Source: JBGSIZ01 sp041742255
Lineage (GTDB): Bacteria; Pseudomonadota; Alphaproteobacteria; Rhodobacterales; Rhodobacteraceae
DNA: 28,529 nt
Direction of reading: 5' to 3'
NCBI GenBank assembly: GCA_041742255.1
Contig: JBGSIZ010000204.1
Coordinates: 1 to 28,529 of the forward strand
The notes under the pieces were generated by a model that searched no databases, was not told the DNA's origin, and worked only from the letters and a program-made list of their open reading frames with translations. This document shows, in pieces, positions 6,540 through 13,750 of this stretch. The first letter of the stretch is position 1. Every line of letters starts with the position of its first letter. Both the position numbers and the translations under genes were made by a program.

Positions 6540-8333
6540 ATGGCGGATGCCCCCCGCGCGTCTGACGAAGTCCGCGCCACATCGAAAAAGATTGGCGCGC
6601 TGCGGGCGTTGTGGCCGTTTTTGCGTCCCTATCGGGTGATGGTGGGGGCCGCGTTAACGGCGCTGGTGTTCACGGCCATGGTGTCCCTGATCGTGCCCAT
6701 TGCGGTGCGCCGGGTGGTGGACAATTTCGACAGTGCGGCGGTGGACCTGCTGAACGGCTATTTCCTGGCGGCCATTGGCGTGGCCGGGATTTTGGCGGCA
6801 GGCACTGCGTTGCGGTATTACCTTGTCACCCGGTTGGGCGAACGGGTTGTGGCCGATATCCGCATGGCCGTGTTCGACCGCATGATCGCGATGTCCCCCA
6901 CATTCTATGAAAAGGTGATGACGGGCGAGGTTCTGAGCCGGATCACCACCGACACCACGTTGATCCTGTCGGTGATCGGGTCGTCGGTGTCCGTGGCCCT
7001 GCGCAATGTGTTGTTGTTGGTGGGTGGCATCGCGTTGATGCTGGTCACGTCCGTCAAAATGACGTTGCTGGTGCTGTGGCCGATCCCCGTGATCGTGGTG
7101 CCGATCATCGTCATGGGCCGCCGCGTGCGTCGGTTGAGCCGCGAAAATCAGGATTGGATCGCCGCATCGTCGGGGGATGCGTCCGAACAGTTGTTGTCGG
7201 CCCAGACCGTGCAGGCCTTTACCCACGAAGACCGCAGCCGGGCCAAATTCCACCGCGTGACCGAAAAAAGCTATGTCAGTGCCAAGGCCCGGATCGCCAC
7301 CCGCGCCGTGATGACCGCCATCGTCATTTTTATCGCCTTTGCGGGCGTCGTGGGGTTCCTGTGGATGGGGGCCAACGACGTGCGGACAGGCACGATCACC
7401 GTGGGCGCGCTGGTGCAGTTCATGATCTATGCGATCATGGTTGCGGGCGCGCTGGGGGCCTTGTCCGAGATTTGGGGCGAATTGCAGCGGGCCGCCGGGG
7501 CCACCGAACGGCTGGTGGAATTGTTGCAGGCCGAGGATGCCGTGGGCGATCCTGCCCATCCCGTCCCCGCCCCCGCCACCCGCAACGGCGAGATCGTGTT
7601 TGAAAATGTGGTGTTCCGGTATCCGTCGCGCCCGTCCATCGCCGCCCTTGATGGTGTCAGCCTGACCGTGCAGCCGGGGGAAACCGTGGCGTTGGTGGGT
7701 CCGTCTGGCGCGGGCAAGACCACGATCATCCAGTTGATCCAGCGGTTCTATGATCCCACATCGGGGGTGATCCGGTTTGACGGTGTGGACCTGCGCGACA
7801 TGGCCCGCGCCGATTTCCGCCGCCATCTGGCGCTGGTCCCCCAAGACCCGGTGATCTTTGCCGATACCGCCCGCGAAAACATCCGCTTTGGCCGCCCTGA
7901 CGCCACCGATGCGCAGGTCGAGGATGCCGCCCGCGCCGCCGCCGCCCATGATTTCCTGATGGCCCTGCCCGAAGGCTACGACAGCTATGTTGGCGAACGC
8001 GGCGTCATGTTGTCGGGTGGCCAGAAACAGCGTATCGCGATTGCCCGTGCCATTCTGCGTGACGCCCCGGTGCTGTTGCTGGACGAGGCCACCTCTGCGC
8101 TGGATGCCGAAAGCGAACGGTTGGTGCAGGATGCGGTGGAACGGTTGGCCCGTGACCGCACCACCCTGATCGTCGCTCACCGTCTGGCCACCGTGAAGAA
8201 GGCCGACCGGATTGTCGTGTTCGACCAGGGCCGGATCGTAGCCATAGGCACCCATGACGCGCTGGTGGCCCAAGGGGGTCTGTATGCCCGTCTGGCCCGG
8301 CTGCAGTTCACCGAAGGCCTAGCCGCCGAATAA
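6540..8333 (+). CDS. ABC exporter half-transporter (ABCB/MsbA-like), fused permease and ATPase
   Basis: A 597-residue protein with an N-terminal six-helix exporter domain (about 33-310) and a C-terminal ATPase (about 350-590). ATPase motifs: Walker A GPSGAGKTT 387-395, Q-loop LVPQDP, signature LSGGQKQRIAIARAI from 491, Walker B VLLLDEATSALD 511-522, H-loop H547. It should work as a homodimer in the inner membrane and export a lipid, peptide or drug-like substrate; the family does not reveal which. The exporter EAA-like coupling helix region GEVLSRITTDTT is typical of MsbA/ABCB proteins. It starts 109 bp after the tRNA with AAGAGG before the ATG. The neighbouring genes do not point to a substrate. 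Confidence 0.9.
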   Translation: MADAPRASDEVRATSKKIGALRALWPFLRPYRVMVGAALTALVFTAMVSLIVPIAVRRVVDNFDSAAVDLLNGYFLAAIGVAGILAAGTALRYYLVTRLGERVVADIRMAVFDRMIAMSPTFYEKVMTGEVLSRITTDTTLILSVIGSSVSVALRNVLLLVGGIALMLVTSVKMTLLVLWPIPVIVVPIIVMGRRVRRLSRENQDWIAASSGDASEQLLSAQTVQAFTHEDRSRAKFHRVTEKSYVSAKARIATRAVMTAIVIFIAFAGVVGFLWMGANDVRTGTITVGALVQFMIYAIMVAGALGALSEIWGELQRAAGATERLVELLQAEDAVGDPAHPVPAPATRNGEIVFENVVFRYPSRPSIAALDGVSLTVQPGETVALVGPSGAGKTTIIQLIQRFYDPTSGVIRFDGVDLRDMARADFRRHLALVPQDPVIFADTARENIRFGRPDATDAQVEDAARAAAAHDFLMALPEGYDSYVGERGVMLSGGQKQRIAIARAILRDAPVLLLDEATSALDAESERLVQDAVERLARDRTTLIVAHRLATVKKADRIVVFDQGRIVAIGTHDALVAQGGLYARLARLQFTEGLAAE

Positions 8334-8347
8334 GACCGCCGAATAAG
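8323..8347 (+). repeat. 13-bp tandem duplication at the stop codon of the ABC exporter gene
   Basis: CCGCCGAATAAG occurs at 8323-8334 and again at 8336-8347, separated by one A. The first copy contains the terminal Ala-Glu codons and the TAA stop, so the second copy is a non-coding duplicate of the gene end. Probably replication slippage. Confidence 0.8.
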
Positions 8348-8428
8348 TCGGGTCAACAACCCCATTGCGCCATGACCGATTCCGCGACAGGCTATCGCCA
8401 TAATGCGAAAAGCCATTTGGAGGGCATC

Positions 8429-9088
8429 ATGGATTTGGAAAAAGTTTGGGAACACCGCGAAGAGGTCGTGTATCCGGCCATGTTCGGCAAACCCGCGCGG
8501 GGCATCATGCAGATGCAACAAGAGGTGTTCAACGCCTTTGGCGAGGTCAAGGTAGACCCTCATTGGCTCAAACACGGGGTCATGGAATTTGGGCCGACCG
8601 ACACCCGCAAGACGTGGATTTATGTCACCTCGGGCTATTCCAACCCGTGGGACACCGACCCCGCCACCTATGACCCCAATGGCGAAAGCGGGGCAGGGGT
8701 CGAATTCCTGATGGTCACCGAAAAGCCGGGCGATTGGGCGGCGATGCGCCTGCAAAGCGTTCTGGCGATGGATATGCTGCTGTCGTCGGGGCAGTTGGGC
8801 GACGGCGACCCGCTGGCGTTTTATGACCGCCTGCCGGGGCAATTCGCGGTCAATGGCAGCGATCGGTCGCTTTTGACGGTTCTGATGCTGTGCCCGCCGG
8901 ACCCGGACGCGGGCCTGCCCGAAGGGTTCGACCTGCCGTCCGGCAAGGCGATGTTCGTGGCCGTCACCGCCATCACCGAGGCCGAGCGCGCCTATGCCGA
9001 CCAGTTTGGCCACGAACCGCTGGTGGACAAACTGCGCGGGGTGGGGGCCTGGCCCCTGATCCAGCCCGACAGGCCCAGCGTCGCGTGA
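8429..9088 (+). CDS. Suppressor-of-fused (SUFU)-like domain protein
   Basis: A 219-residue soluble protein without signal peptide or membrane segment. The order IYVTSGYSNPW near 70-80, GVEFLMVTEKPGDWAAMRLQSVLAMD near 99-124, a LMLCPPDPDAGLP stretch and the end ITEAERAYADQFGHEPLVDKL...DRPSV fits the bacterial suppressor-of-fused domain family. This call rests on recognition of the pattern, not on a search. Bacterial members are often linked to toxin immunity or are orphan proteins of unknown role. The ATG at 8429 is chosen because it follows TTGGAGGGCATC; an in-frame ATG at 8372 has no ribosome site. The neighbours (exporter, acyl-CoA synthetase) give no functional clue and no toxin gene is adjacent. 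Confidence 0.62.
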   Translation: MDLEKVWEHREEVVYPAMFGKPARGIMQMQQEVFNAFGEVKVDPHWLKHGVMEFGPTDTRKTWIYVTSGYSNPWDTDPATYDPNGESGAGVEFLMVTEKPGDWAAMRLQSVLAMDMLLSSGQLGDGDPLAFYDRLPGQFAVNGSDRSLLTVLMLCPPDPDAGLPEGFDLPSGKAMFVAVTAITEAERAYADQFGHEPLVDKLRGVGAWPLIQPDRPSVA

Positions 9089-9111
9089 TTTTCGCAGCGT
9101 CAGTCTTGCAC

Positions 9112-9128
9112 GGGGGGCGGTGCCCCCC
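9112..9128 (+). terminator. GC-rich hairpin after the SUFU-like gene
   Basis: GGGGGGC and GCCCCCC form a perfect 7-pair stem with a GGT loop, 23 bp after the stop codon, followed by CTAGTTTG. The T-tail is short, so it is a weak terminator or an attenuator ahead of the acyl-CoA synthetase gene. Confidence 0.5.
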
Positions 9129-9163
9129 CTAGTTTGACACGAGGCAGCCACCGGGGAGGAAAC

Positions 9164-9202
9164 GTGTGGCCGCAGGACATAAAAGGGGAGGACGCCAGAT
9201 GA
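9164..9202 (+). CDS. Possible 12-codon leader ORF before the acyl-CoA synthetase
   Basis: A GTG at 9164, preceded at 4 bases by GGAGG (within GGGGAGGA at 9153-9160), opens the frame V-W-P-Q-D-I-K-G-E-D-A-R and ends at TGA 9200-9202. That stop overlaps the ATG of the next gene as ATGA. The arrangement looks like a translationally coupled leader. The same upstream ribosome site could instead serve the in-frame GTG at 9166, which would add 11 residues to the synthetase. No database support is claimed. Confidence 0.3.
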   Translation: MWPQDIKGEDAR

Positions 9203-11091
9203 CCTATGCCACCGTGGCAGACCGGGACGCCATTGTTGCCGAAGCACTATGGGGGGATCGTGACCTGCCCAAGACGACCTATGGGACGTTGTCGCGCACG
9301 GCGGCCGCCCATGGCGGGCGCGACGCGCTGACGTTTCAGATCCTGTCGGACCCTGCGTCCAAAAAGGAAACGCTGTCGTGGCGCGGGCTGAAGGACAAGG
9401 TGACCCAGACGGCAAATCTGCTGCGGTCGCTGGGCGTGGGGCCGACGGATGTGGTGGCCTATCTGCTGCCCAACTGCAACGAAGCCGTTCTGACCTATCT
9501 GGGCGGGCAGGTGGCGGGGATCGTCAACCCGATCAACCCGCTTCTGGACCCCGAACAAATCGCGGCCATTCTGCGCGAAACCAATGCCAAGGTTCTGGTC
9601 ACGCTCAAGGGGTTTCCGAAAACCGACGTGCCGCAAAAGGCCGCCGCCGCCGTGGCGCTGGCCCCCAATGTCAAATCCGTGCTGGAGGTGGATCTTGTCC
9701 ACTACCTGTCCGGGCTGAAAAAGGTGATCGTGCCGTTGATCCGGCCCAAGGTAGCCCATGGGCATCAGGCGCGGGTGCTGAATTTCAACGCGGAAATTGC
9801 GAAACAATCCACCACGCTGGCCTTTGACGACCCGCAACAGGACCGGGTGGCCGCCTATTTCCACACTGGTGGGACCACGGGCATGCCCAAGGTGGCCCAG
9901 CACAGTTATTCCGGGATCATCTACAACGCATGGCTGGGCGACCGGTTGCTGTTTGAACCCACCGATGTGCAGATTTGCCCGCTGCCGATGTTCCACGTCT
10001 TTGCGGCCATCGTGTGCATGGGCGCATCGCTGGCGTCGGGCGCACATATCGTGTTCCCGACCCCGCAGGGCTATCGCGGCGACGGCGTGTTCGACAATTT
10101 CTGGAAACTGATCGAACGCTACAAGGTCAGTTTCATGATTACGGTGCCCACCGCCATGTCGGCCCTGATGCAACGCCCGGTGAACGCCGACATCTCGTCG
10201 CTCAAGCTCGCGTTTTGCGGGTCCGCGCCGTTGCCCGTGGAACTGTATAAACGGTTTGAACAGGCCGCAGGCGTGACCATCTGCGAAGGTTACGGATTGA
10301 CCGAGGCGACGTGCCTTGTGTCCATCAACCCGCCCGATGGCGAGAAAAAGATCGGGTCGATCGGCCTGCCGTTCCCCTATACCACAGTGCGCATCATCAA
10401 TGTGGCGACCCAGACCGATTGCGGCCCGGACGAAGTGGGCGAAATTTGCATCGCCTCCCCCGGTGTGTCCAAGGGCACCACCTATACCGAGGCCGAAAAG
10501 AACGCCGAGATGTTCTATCACTGGCCCGAGGGCGACGATTGGTATCTGCGCACCGGCGATCTGGGCCGGATCGACGCCGATGGATATTTGTGGATCACGG
10601 GCCGGGCCAAGGATCTGATCATCCGGGGCGGTCACAACATCGACCCCGCCGAAATCGAAGAAGCACTGGCAGGGCACCCCGATGTGGCCTTTGCAGGCGC
10701 CATTGGTCAGCCAGACGCCCATGCAGGCGAAATCCCCTGCGTTTATGTCGAACTGGTCAAAGGGGCCACGACGACACAGGCGGATCTGCTGGCATTCGCC
10801 CGCGACAAGATCCACGAACGCGCGGCCCATCCCAAACATCTGGAGATCATGGCCGAATTGCCGAAAACCGCTGTGGGCAAAATCTTCAAGCCTGATTTGC
10901 GGCGCATGGCGATCACCCGTGTTTATAACGAGGCCCTGACCCAAGCGGGCATCGCGGCCCATGTCACCGACGTTGTCGAGGACAAGAAACGCGGTCTGGT
11001 GGCCCGGGTGAAAAAGACGGGCGAGGCATCGGACAGCGATGTGTCGGGCGCGCTGGGGTCGTTCACCCGGCCATGGGAATGGGCGGCCTGA
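9199..11091 (+). CDS. Acyl-CoA synthetase (AMP-binding, ANL superfamily)
   Basis: An enzyme of 630 residues from the ATG at 9199 that should activate a carboxylic acid with ATP and CoA through an acyl-adenylate. Motifs: the P-loop FHTGGTTGMPKVAQHS near 221-236 (this subfamily has HTGG instead of TSGT), GYGLTEAT (A5), DWYLRTGDLGRID (A7) and LPKTAVGKIFK with the catalytic Lys (A10) near 556-566. Its length and the VAYLLPNCNEAVLTYLGGQVAGI segment suggest a medium- or long-chain or aromatic acid ligase; the substrate is not readable. ATG 9199 is preferred because GGGGAGGA lies 6 bases upstream; a second identical site lies 32 bp farther up. The gene faces the CMD-family gene across a shared hairpin. 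Confidence 0.88.
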   Translation: MTYATVADRDAIVAEALWGDRDLPKTTYGTLSRTAAAHGGRDALTFQILSDPASKKETLSWRGLKDKVTQTANLLRSLGVGPTDVVAYLLPNCNEAVLTYLGGQVAGIVNPINPLLDPEQIAAILRETNAKVLVTLKGFPKTDVPQKAAAAVALAPNVKSVLEVDLVHYLSGLKKVIVPLIRPKVAHGHQARVLNFNAEIAKQSTTLAFDDPQQDRVAAYFHTGGTTGMPKVAQHSYSGIIYNAWLGDRLLFEPTDVQICPLPMFHVFAAIVCMGASLASGAHIVFPTPQGYRGDGVFDNFWKLIERYKVSFMITVPTAMSALMQRPVNADISSLKLAFCGSAPLPVELYKRFEQAAGVTICEGYGLTEATCLVSINPPDGEKKIGSIGLPFPYTTVRIINVATQTDCGPDEVGEICIASPGVSKGTTYTEAEKNAEMFYHWPEGDDWYLRTGDLGRIDADGYLWITGRAKDLIIRGGHNIDPAEIEEALAGHPDVAFAGAIGQPDAHAGEIPCVYVELVKGATTTQADLLAFARDKIHERAAHPKHLEIMAELPKTAVGKIFKPDLRRMAITRVYNEALTQAGIAAHVTDVVEDKKRGLVARVKKTGEASDSDVSGALGSFTRPWEWAA

Positions 11092-11106
11092 CCGCCTTAT
11101 GACATC

Positions 11107-11131
11107 GGGGGGCGGGCATGTGTCGCCCCCC
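11107..11131. terminator. Bidirectional hairpin between convergent genes
   Basis: GGGGGGCG and CGCCCCCC form a perfect 8-pair stem around a 9-base loop, 16 bp after the acyl-CoA synthetase stop and 14 bp before the stop of the convergent CMD-family gene. There is no clear T-run on either strand, but the position suits a shared terminator. Confidence 0.55.
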
Positions 11132-11144
11132 CGTGATCCGCCGA

Positions 11145-11534
11145 TCACTCCATCCCGACCTCGGCCATCACCTTGCGCGCGGACCGGAAACATTCGAGCG
11201 CCATAGGCACCCCGCAGTAGATGCCGACCGCGTGGATGATCGCGCGCAATTCGTCGCGGGTCACGCCATTGCTGATCGCCCCTTTGCAGTGCAGTTCCCA
11301 TTCGTGCATCCGCCCCAATGCTGCGAGCATGGTCAGGTTCATCATGCTGCGCGTCTTGGCCGGGATCGCGTCGTCGCCCCAGCCAAAGCCCCAGCACCAC
11401 GCTGTCATCGCCTCCATCCACGGGCCGTTGAAATCGTCGGCGGCGGCCATGCTGGCCTCGACATAGTCGGCCCCCAGCGTGCCCTTGCGCTGGGCCATGC
11501 CCTTGAGGAAAAGATCTTCGTCGAATGTGGACAT
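11145..11534 (-). CDS. Carboxymuconolactone decarboxylase (CMD) family protein
   Basis: A 129-residue small cytoplasmic protein that follows the CMD pattern: LFLKGMAQRKGTLGADYVEASMAAADDFN, then AWCWGFGWGDDAIPAKTRSMMNLTMLAALGR, then HCKGAISNGVTRDELRAIIHAVGIYCGVP. This resembles PcaC (4-carboxymuconolactone decarboxylase of the protocatechuate pathway), but no other pca gene is present, so the real substrate is unknown. The conserved His of the HxxGAxxNGVT segment is present. The start at 11534 follows AAGGAA; the frame runs further upstream through the repeat region at 11571-11603, but that extension is basic and unlike the family. Divergent from the D-lyxose isomerase gene. Confidence 0.85.
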   Translation of the reverse strand: MSTFDEDLFLKGMAQRKGTLGADYVEASMAAADDFNGPWMEAMTAWCWGFGWGDDAIPAKTRSMMNLTMLAALGRMHEWELHCKGAISNGVTRDELRAIIHAVGIYCGVPMALECFRSARKVMAEVGME

Positions 11535-11570
11535 TTGGGGTTCCTTTTTGGCGGGTGATGGCGATGTTTC

Positions 11571-11603
11571 ACACCGACGGGATACCGACGCAATACCGAT
11601 GCA
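11571..11603. repeat. Three tandem 11-bp direct repeats in a divergent intergenic region
   Basis: Three adjacent 11-mers, ACACCGACGGG (11571-11581), ATACCGACGCA (11582-11592) and ATACCGATGCA (11593-11603), agree at 8 to 10 positions. The last two differ by one base. A period of 11 bp places each copy on the same face of the helix, as in direct-repeat binding sites of OmpR/PhoB-type winged-helix regulators. It lies 37 bp before the CMD-family start and 82 bp before the D-lyxose isomerase start. The repeats are seen; regulator binding is inferred. Confidence 0.6.
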
Positions 11604-11685
11604 AAATCCAAAGGGTGGTTTGCGCCGCCTCTTGCTCCGTTCGTTGGCCATGATACAAGCTGCGTAATCGTTTTAGGAGGTCCAG

Positions 11686-12372
11686 ATGAAACGCTCCCGC
11701 ATCAATACCATCATGGCGCAGGCGCACGACATGATCCGCCACTACGGGTTTGTCTTGCCGCCCTTTGCGGGCTGGTCTCCGGCCGAATTTCAGACCCGCC
11801 GCGATGTGGCCCGAAACGTCATCAACGCCCGCTGTGGCTGGGATATCACCGATTATGGTGCTGGCCGCTATGACGACATGGGGCTGTTTTTGTTCACATT
11901 GCGCAACGGGCGGCTGGCCGATCTGCAACGCGGCGGCGGCATGTGCTATGCCGAGAAGCTGTTGATTTCAAAGCGCGATCAACTGTCGCCCATGCACACC
12001 CATGTGATCAAGGCCGAGGATATCATCAACCGGGGCGGGGCCACGCTGGTGGTGGAATTGTTCGGATCAGATGACGCAGGCGGCTTTGCGGGCGACAAGG
12101 GCGGCACCGTGTTTTGCGACGGTATCCGCCGGGATTTTGCCCCCGGCGAAAAACTGCGCCTTACCCCCGGCGAAAGCGTCACGCTGATGCCCGGCGACTG
12201 GCACGCCTTCTGGGGCGACGGCGGCGACGTTCTGATCGGTGAAGTGTCCACCGTGAACGATGATGAAACCGACAACATTTTTCGCGAACCGATTGGCCGT
12301 TTTTCAACGGTGGAGGAGGACGAAGACCCGGTTCACCTGCTGGTCAGTGATTACGCCAAGTGGTTGGTATAG
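11686..12372 (+). CDS. D-lyxose/D-mannose family sugar isomerase (cupin)
   Basis: A 228-residue cupin-fold ketol-isomerase of the D-lyxose isomerase family, expected to interconvert D-lyxose and D-xylulose, and in some members D-mannose and D-fructose. Likely metal ligands are visible: H104 and H106 (MHTHVIKAEDIINRGG), E111 and H173 (GDWHAFWG). The strand GYxxTPGESVTLMPGDWH-type region and the end REPIGRFSTVEEDEDP with LLVSDYAKWL are characteristic of this family. The ATG is preceded by a strong AGGAGG. It lies 189 bp upstream of the importer/PHP operon on the same strand and may share its physiology. Activity on a pentose would fit the polyol locus farther right, but that link is inference. 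Confidence 0.85.
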   Translation: MKRSRINTIMAQAHDMIRHYGFVLPPFAGWSPAEFQTRRDVARNVINARCGWDITDYGAGRYDDMGLFLFTLRNGRLADLQRGGGMCYAEKLLISKRDQLSPMHTHVIKAEDIINRGGATLVVELFGSDDAGGFAGDKGGTVFCDGIRRDFAPGEKLRLTPGESVTLMPGDWHAFWGDGGDVLIGEVSTVNDDETDNIFREPIGRFSTVEEDEDPVHLLVSDYAKWLV

Positions 12373-12475
12373 TTCATATAACTTCTTCTGCCGCACCTGA
12401 TTTACAGGTCTTCGACCGCATAGGTTGATACTGCTGGATGTGTCCGCCCGCCCTGCGTGCGCCCTGTTTTCCGTA

Positions 12476-12505
12476 TTGTCACAATTCCGTTTCCCTGCAT
12501 ATTTA
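12476..12505 (+). promoter_or_regulatory. Candidate promoter of the importer/PHP operon
   Basis: TTGTCA (12476-12481) and TATTTA (12500-12505) are 18 bp apart, about 60 bp before the binding-protein start. TTGTCACAA is also the start of the Pho-box-like element before phnC, so the -35 region could overlap an activator site. This region (12373-12561) holds no gene. Confidence 0.4.
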
Positions 12506-12561
12506 ACCATCCGGCGGATCGTCCGACGGGGACGATATGCACATTAGCAACGGAGACTTCG

Positions 12562-13665
12562 ATGAAGTTTATGACATTGCTGGCCGGATCGGTCAGTATC
12601 GCCGCAATCGTTTCGGCCAGCGTCGCATCGGCCCAGTCGATGGAAGAGATCATTGAAGGCGCACGCGCCGAGGGAATGTTGACCACCATCGCCCTGCCGC
12701 ACGACTGGTGCAACTACGGGGGTATTATCGAGTCGTTCAAGGCCAAATACCCGTTCCTCGAAGTGAACGAACTGAACCCCGACGCCGGGTCCGCGGACGA
12801 GCTTGAAGCGGTTCGCGCCAACAAGGACAACACCGGCCCGCAAGCCCCCGACGTCCTCGACGTGGGCCTGTCGTTTGGTCCGGCCGCCGCCGCCGAAGGC
12901 CTGATCCAGCCCTACAAAGTGTCCACATGGGACGAAATTCCGGACGCCATCAAGGATGCCGATGGGTTGTGGTATGGGGCCTATTACGGCGTCATGGCGC
13001 TGGGCGTGAACACCGATGTGATCGACACCCTGCCCACCGATTGGGCCGATCTGCTGAAGCCCGAATATGCCAATGCTGTCGCCCTCACCGGTGATCCCCG
13101 GTCGTCCAACCAGGCCATCCTTGCGATCATGTCCGCAGGCATGTCGCGCGGTGGCGAAGCCGGTGCCGACACTGGCACCAAGGGGCTGGAGTTCTTTGCC
13201 GAACTGAACGCCGCTGGCAATTTCGTGCCCGTCACCGCCGCATCCGGCACCATCGCGCAGGGTCAGACCCCGATCGTGGCTGCATGGGATTACAACCTGT
13301 TGGCATGGCGTGACAGCCTTGCGGGCAACCCCCCCATGGAAGTGATCATCCCCACCGGATCGTCGCTGGCCGGTGTGTATGTGCAGGCCATTTCCGCCTA
13401 TGCCCCGCATCCCAACGCCGCTAAACTGTGGATGGAACACCTGTTTTCCAACGAGGGTCAGCTTGGGTATCTGGGCGGCTATTGCTCGGTCGCGCGGCAA
13501 GTGCCGATGAACGCCGCTGGCGTCATCCCGCAGGACCTGTTGGACCGTCTCCCCGACCAGGAACCCTACGGCCGCGCTGTGTTCCCGACTGTGGAACAGC
13601 AGGGTGCCCACAAGGATGTGGTCACGACCCAGTGGGACGCCGTTGTCGGCGCCGCAGTTCAGTAA
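12562..13665 (+). CDS. ABC transporter periplasmic substrate-binding protein (PotD/AfuA-like), substrate unknown
   Basis: A 367-residue extracellular solute-binding protein of family 1. The N-terminal signal peptide is MKFMTLLAGSVSIAAIVSASVASA (cleavage before Q25). The mature part shows the pattern of polyamine/iron/organophosphate binding proteins: EEIIEGARAEGMLTTIALP at the start, APDVLDVGLSFGPAAAAEGLIQPYK, GLWYGAYYGVMALGVNTD and later SNEGQLGYLGGYCSVARQVPMN. The ATG at 12562 opens the signal peptide and follows CGGAGAC; a longer frame upstream is not family-like. First gene of a five-gene operon with two permeases, an ATPase and a PHP hydrolase. The ligand cannot be read from sequence; a phosphorylated or esterified compound is a guess based on the hydrolase. 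Confidence 0.88.
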   Translation: MKFMTLLAGSVSIAAIVSASVASAQSMEEIIEGARAEGMLTTIALPHDWCNYGGIIESFKAKYPFLEVNELNPDAGSADELEAVRANKDNTGPQAPDVLDVGLSFGPAAAAEGLIQPYKVSTWDEIPDAIKDADGLWYGAYYGVMALGVNTDVIDTLPTDWADLLKPEYANAVALTGDPRSSNQAILAIMSAGMSRGGEAGADTGTKGLEFFAELNAAGNFVPVTAASGTIAQGQTPIVAAWDYNLLAWRDSLAGNPPMEVIIPTGSSLAGVYVQAISAYAPHPNAAKLWMEHLFSNEGQLGYLGGYCSVARQVPMNAAGVIPQDLLDRLPDQEPYGRAVFPTVEQQGAHKDVVTTQWDAVVGAAVQ

Positions 13666-13687
13666 ACACCGCGTTTAGCGGGATACG

Positions 13688-13723
13688 TCATGCCCCGGGC
13701 CAGTTGTCCGGGGCATGATTTTT
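13688..13723 (+). terminator. Intercistronic terminator/attenuator after the binding-protein gene
   Basis: TCATGCCCCGG and CCGGGGCATGA pair perfectly over 11 bp around a 9-base loop, followed by five T residues. It is a textbook intrinsic terminator 22 bp after the binding-protein stop and 27 bp before the permease start. Partial read-through would give high binding protein and low membrane components. Confidence 0.85.
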
Positions 13724-13750
13724 CCAACCTGCCTGCCAAGAGGACGCCAA

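Noticed and set aside
6654..8273. Open frame of 539 codons on the minus strand
   Set aside because: Antisense to the ABC exporter with all its ATPase motifs; the composition (many His, Gly, Gln, Asp) is that of a shadow frame.
9247..11421. Long open frame of 724 codons on the minus strand
   Set aside because: It is antisense to the acyl-CoA synthetase and CMD-family genes, which have clear motifs; the translation is His/Gly/Asp/Arg-rich without any recognisable family. Typical of GC-rich shadow frames.
11535..11651. N-terminal extension of the CMD-family protein
   Set aside because: The extension is basic and Pro/Ser-rich, includes the 11-bp repeat region, and the ATG at 11534 has AAGGAA upstream and the standard family start.
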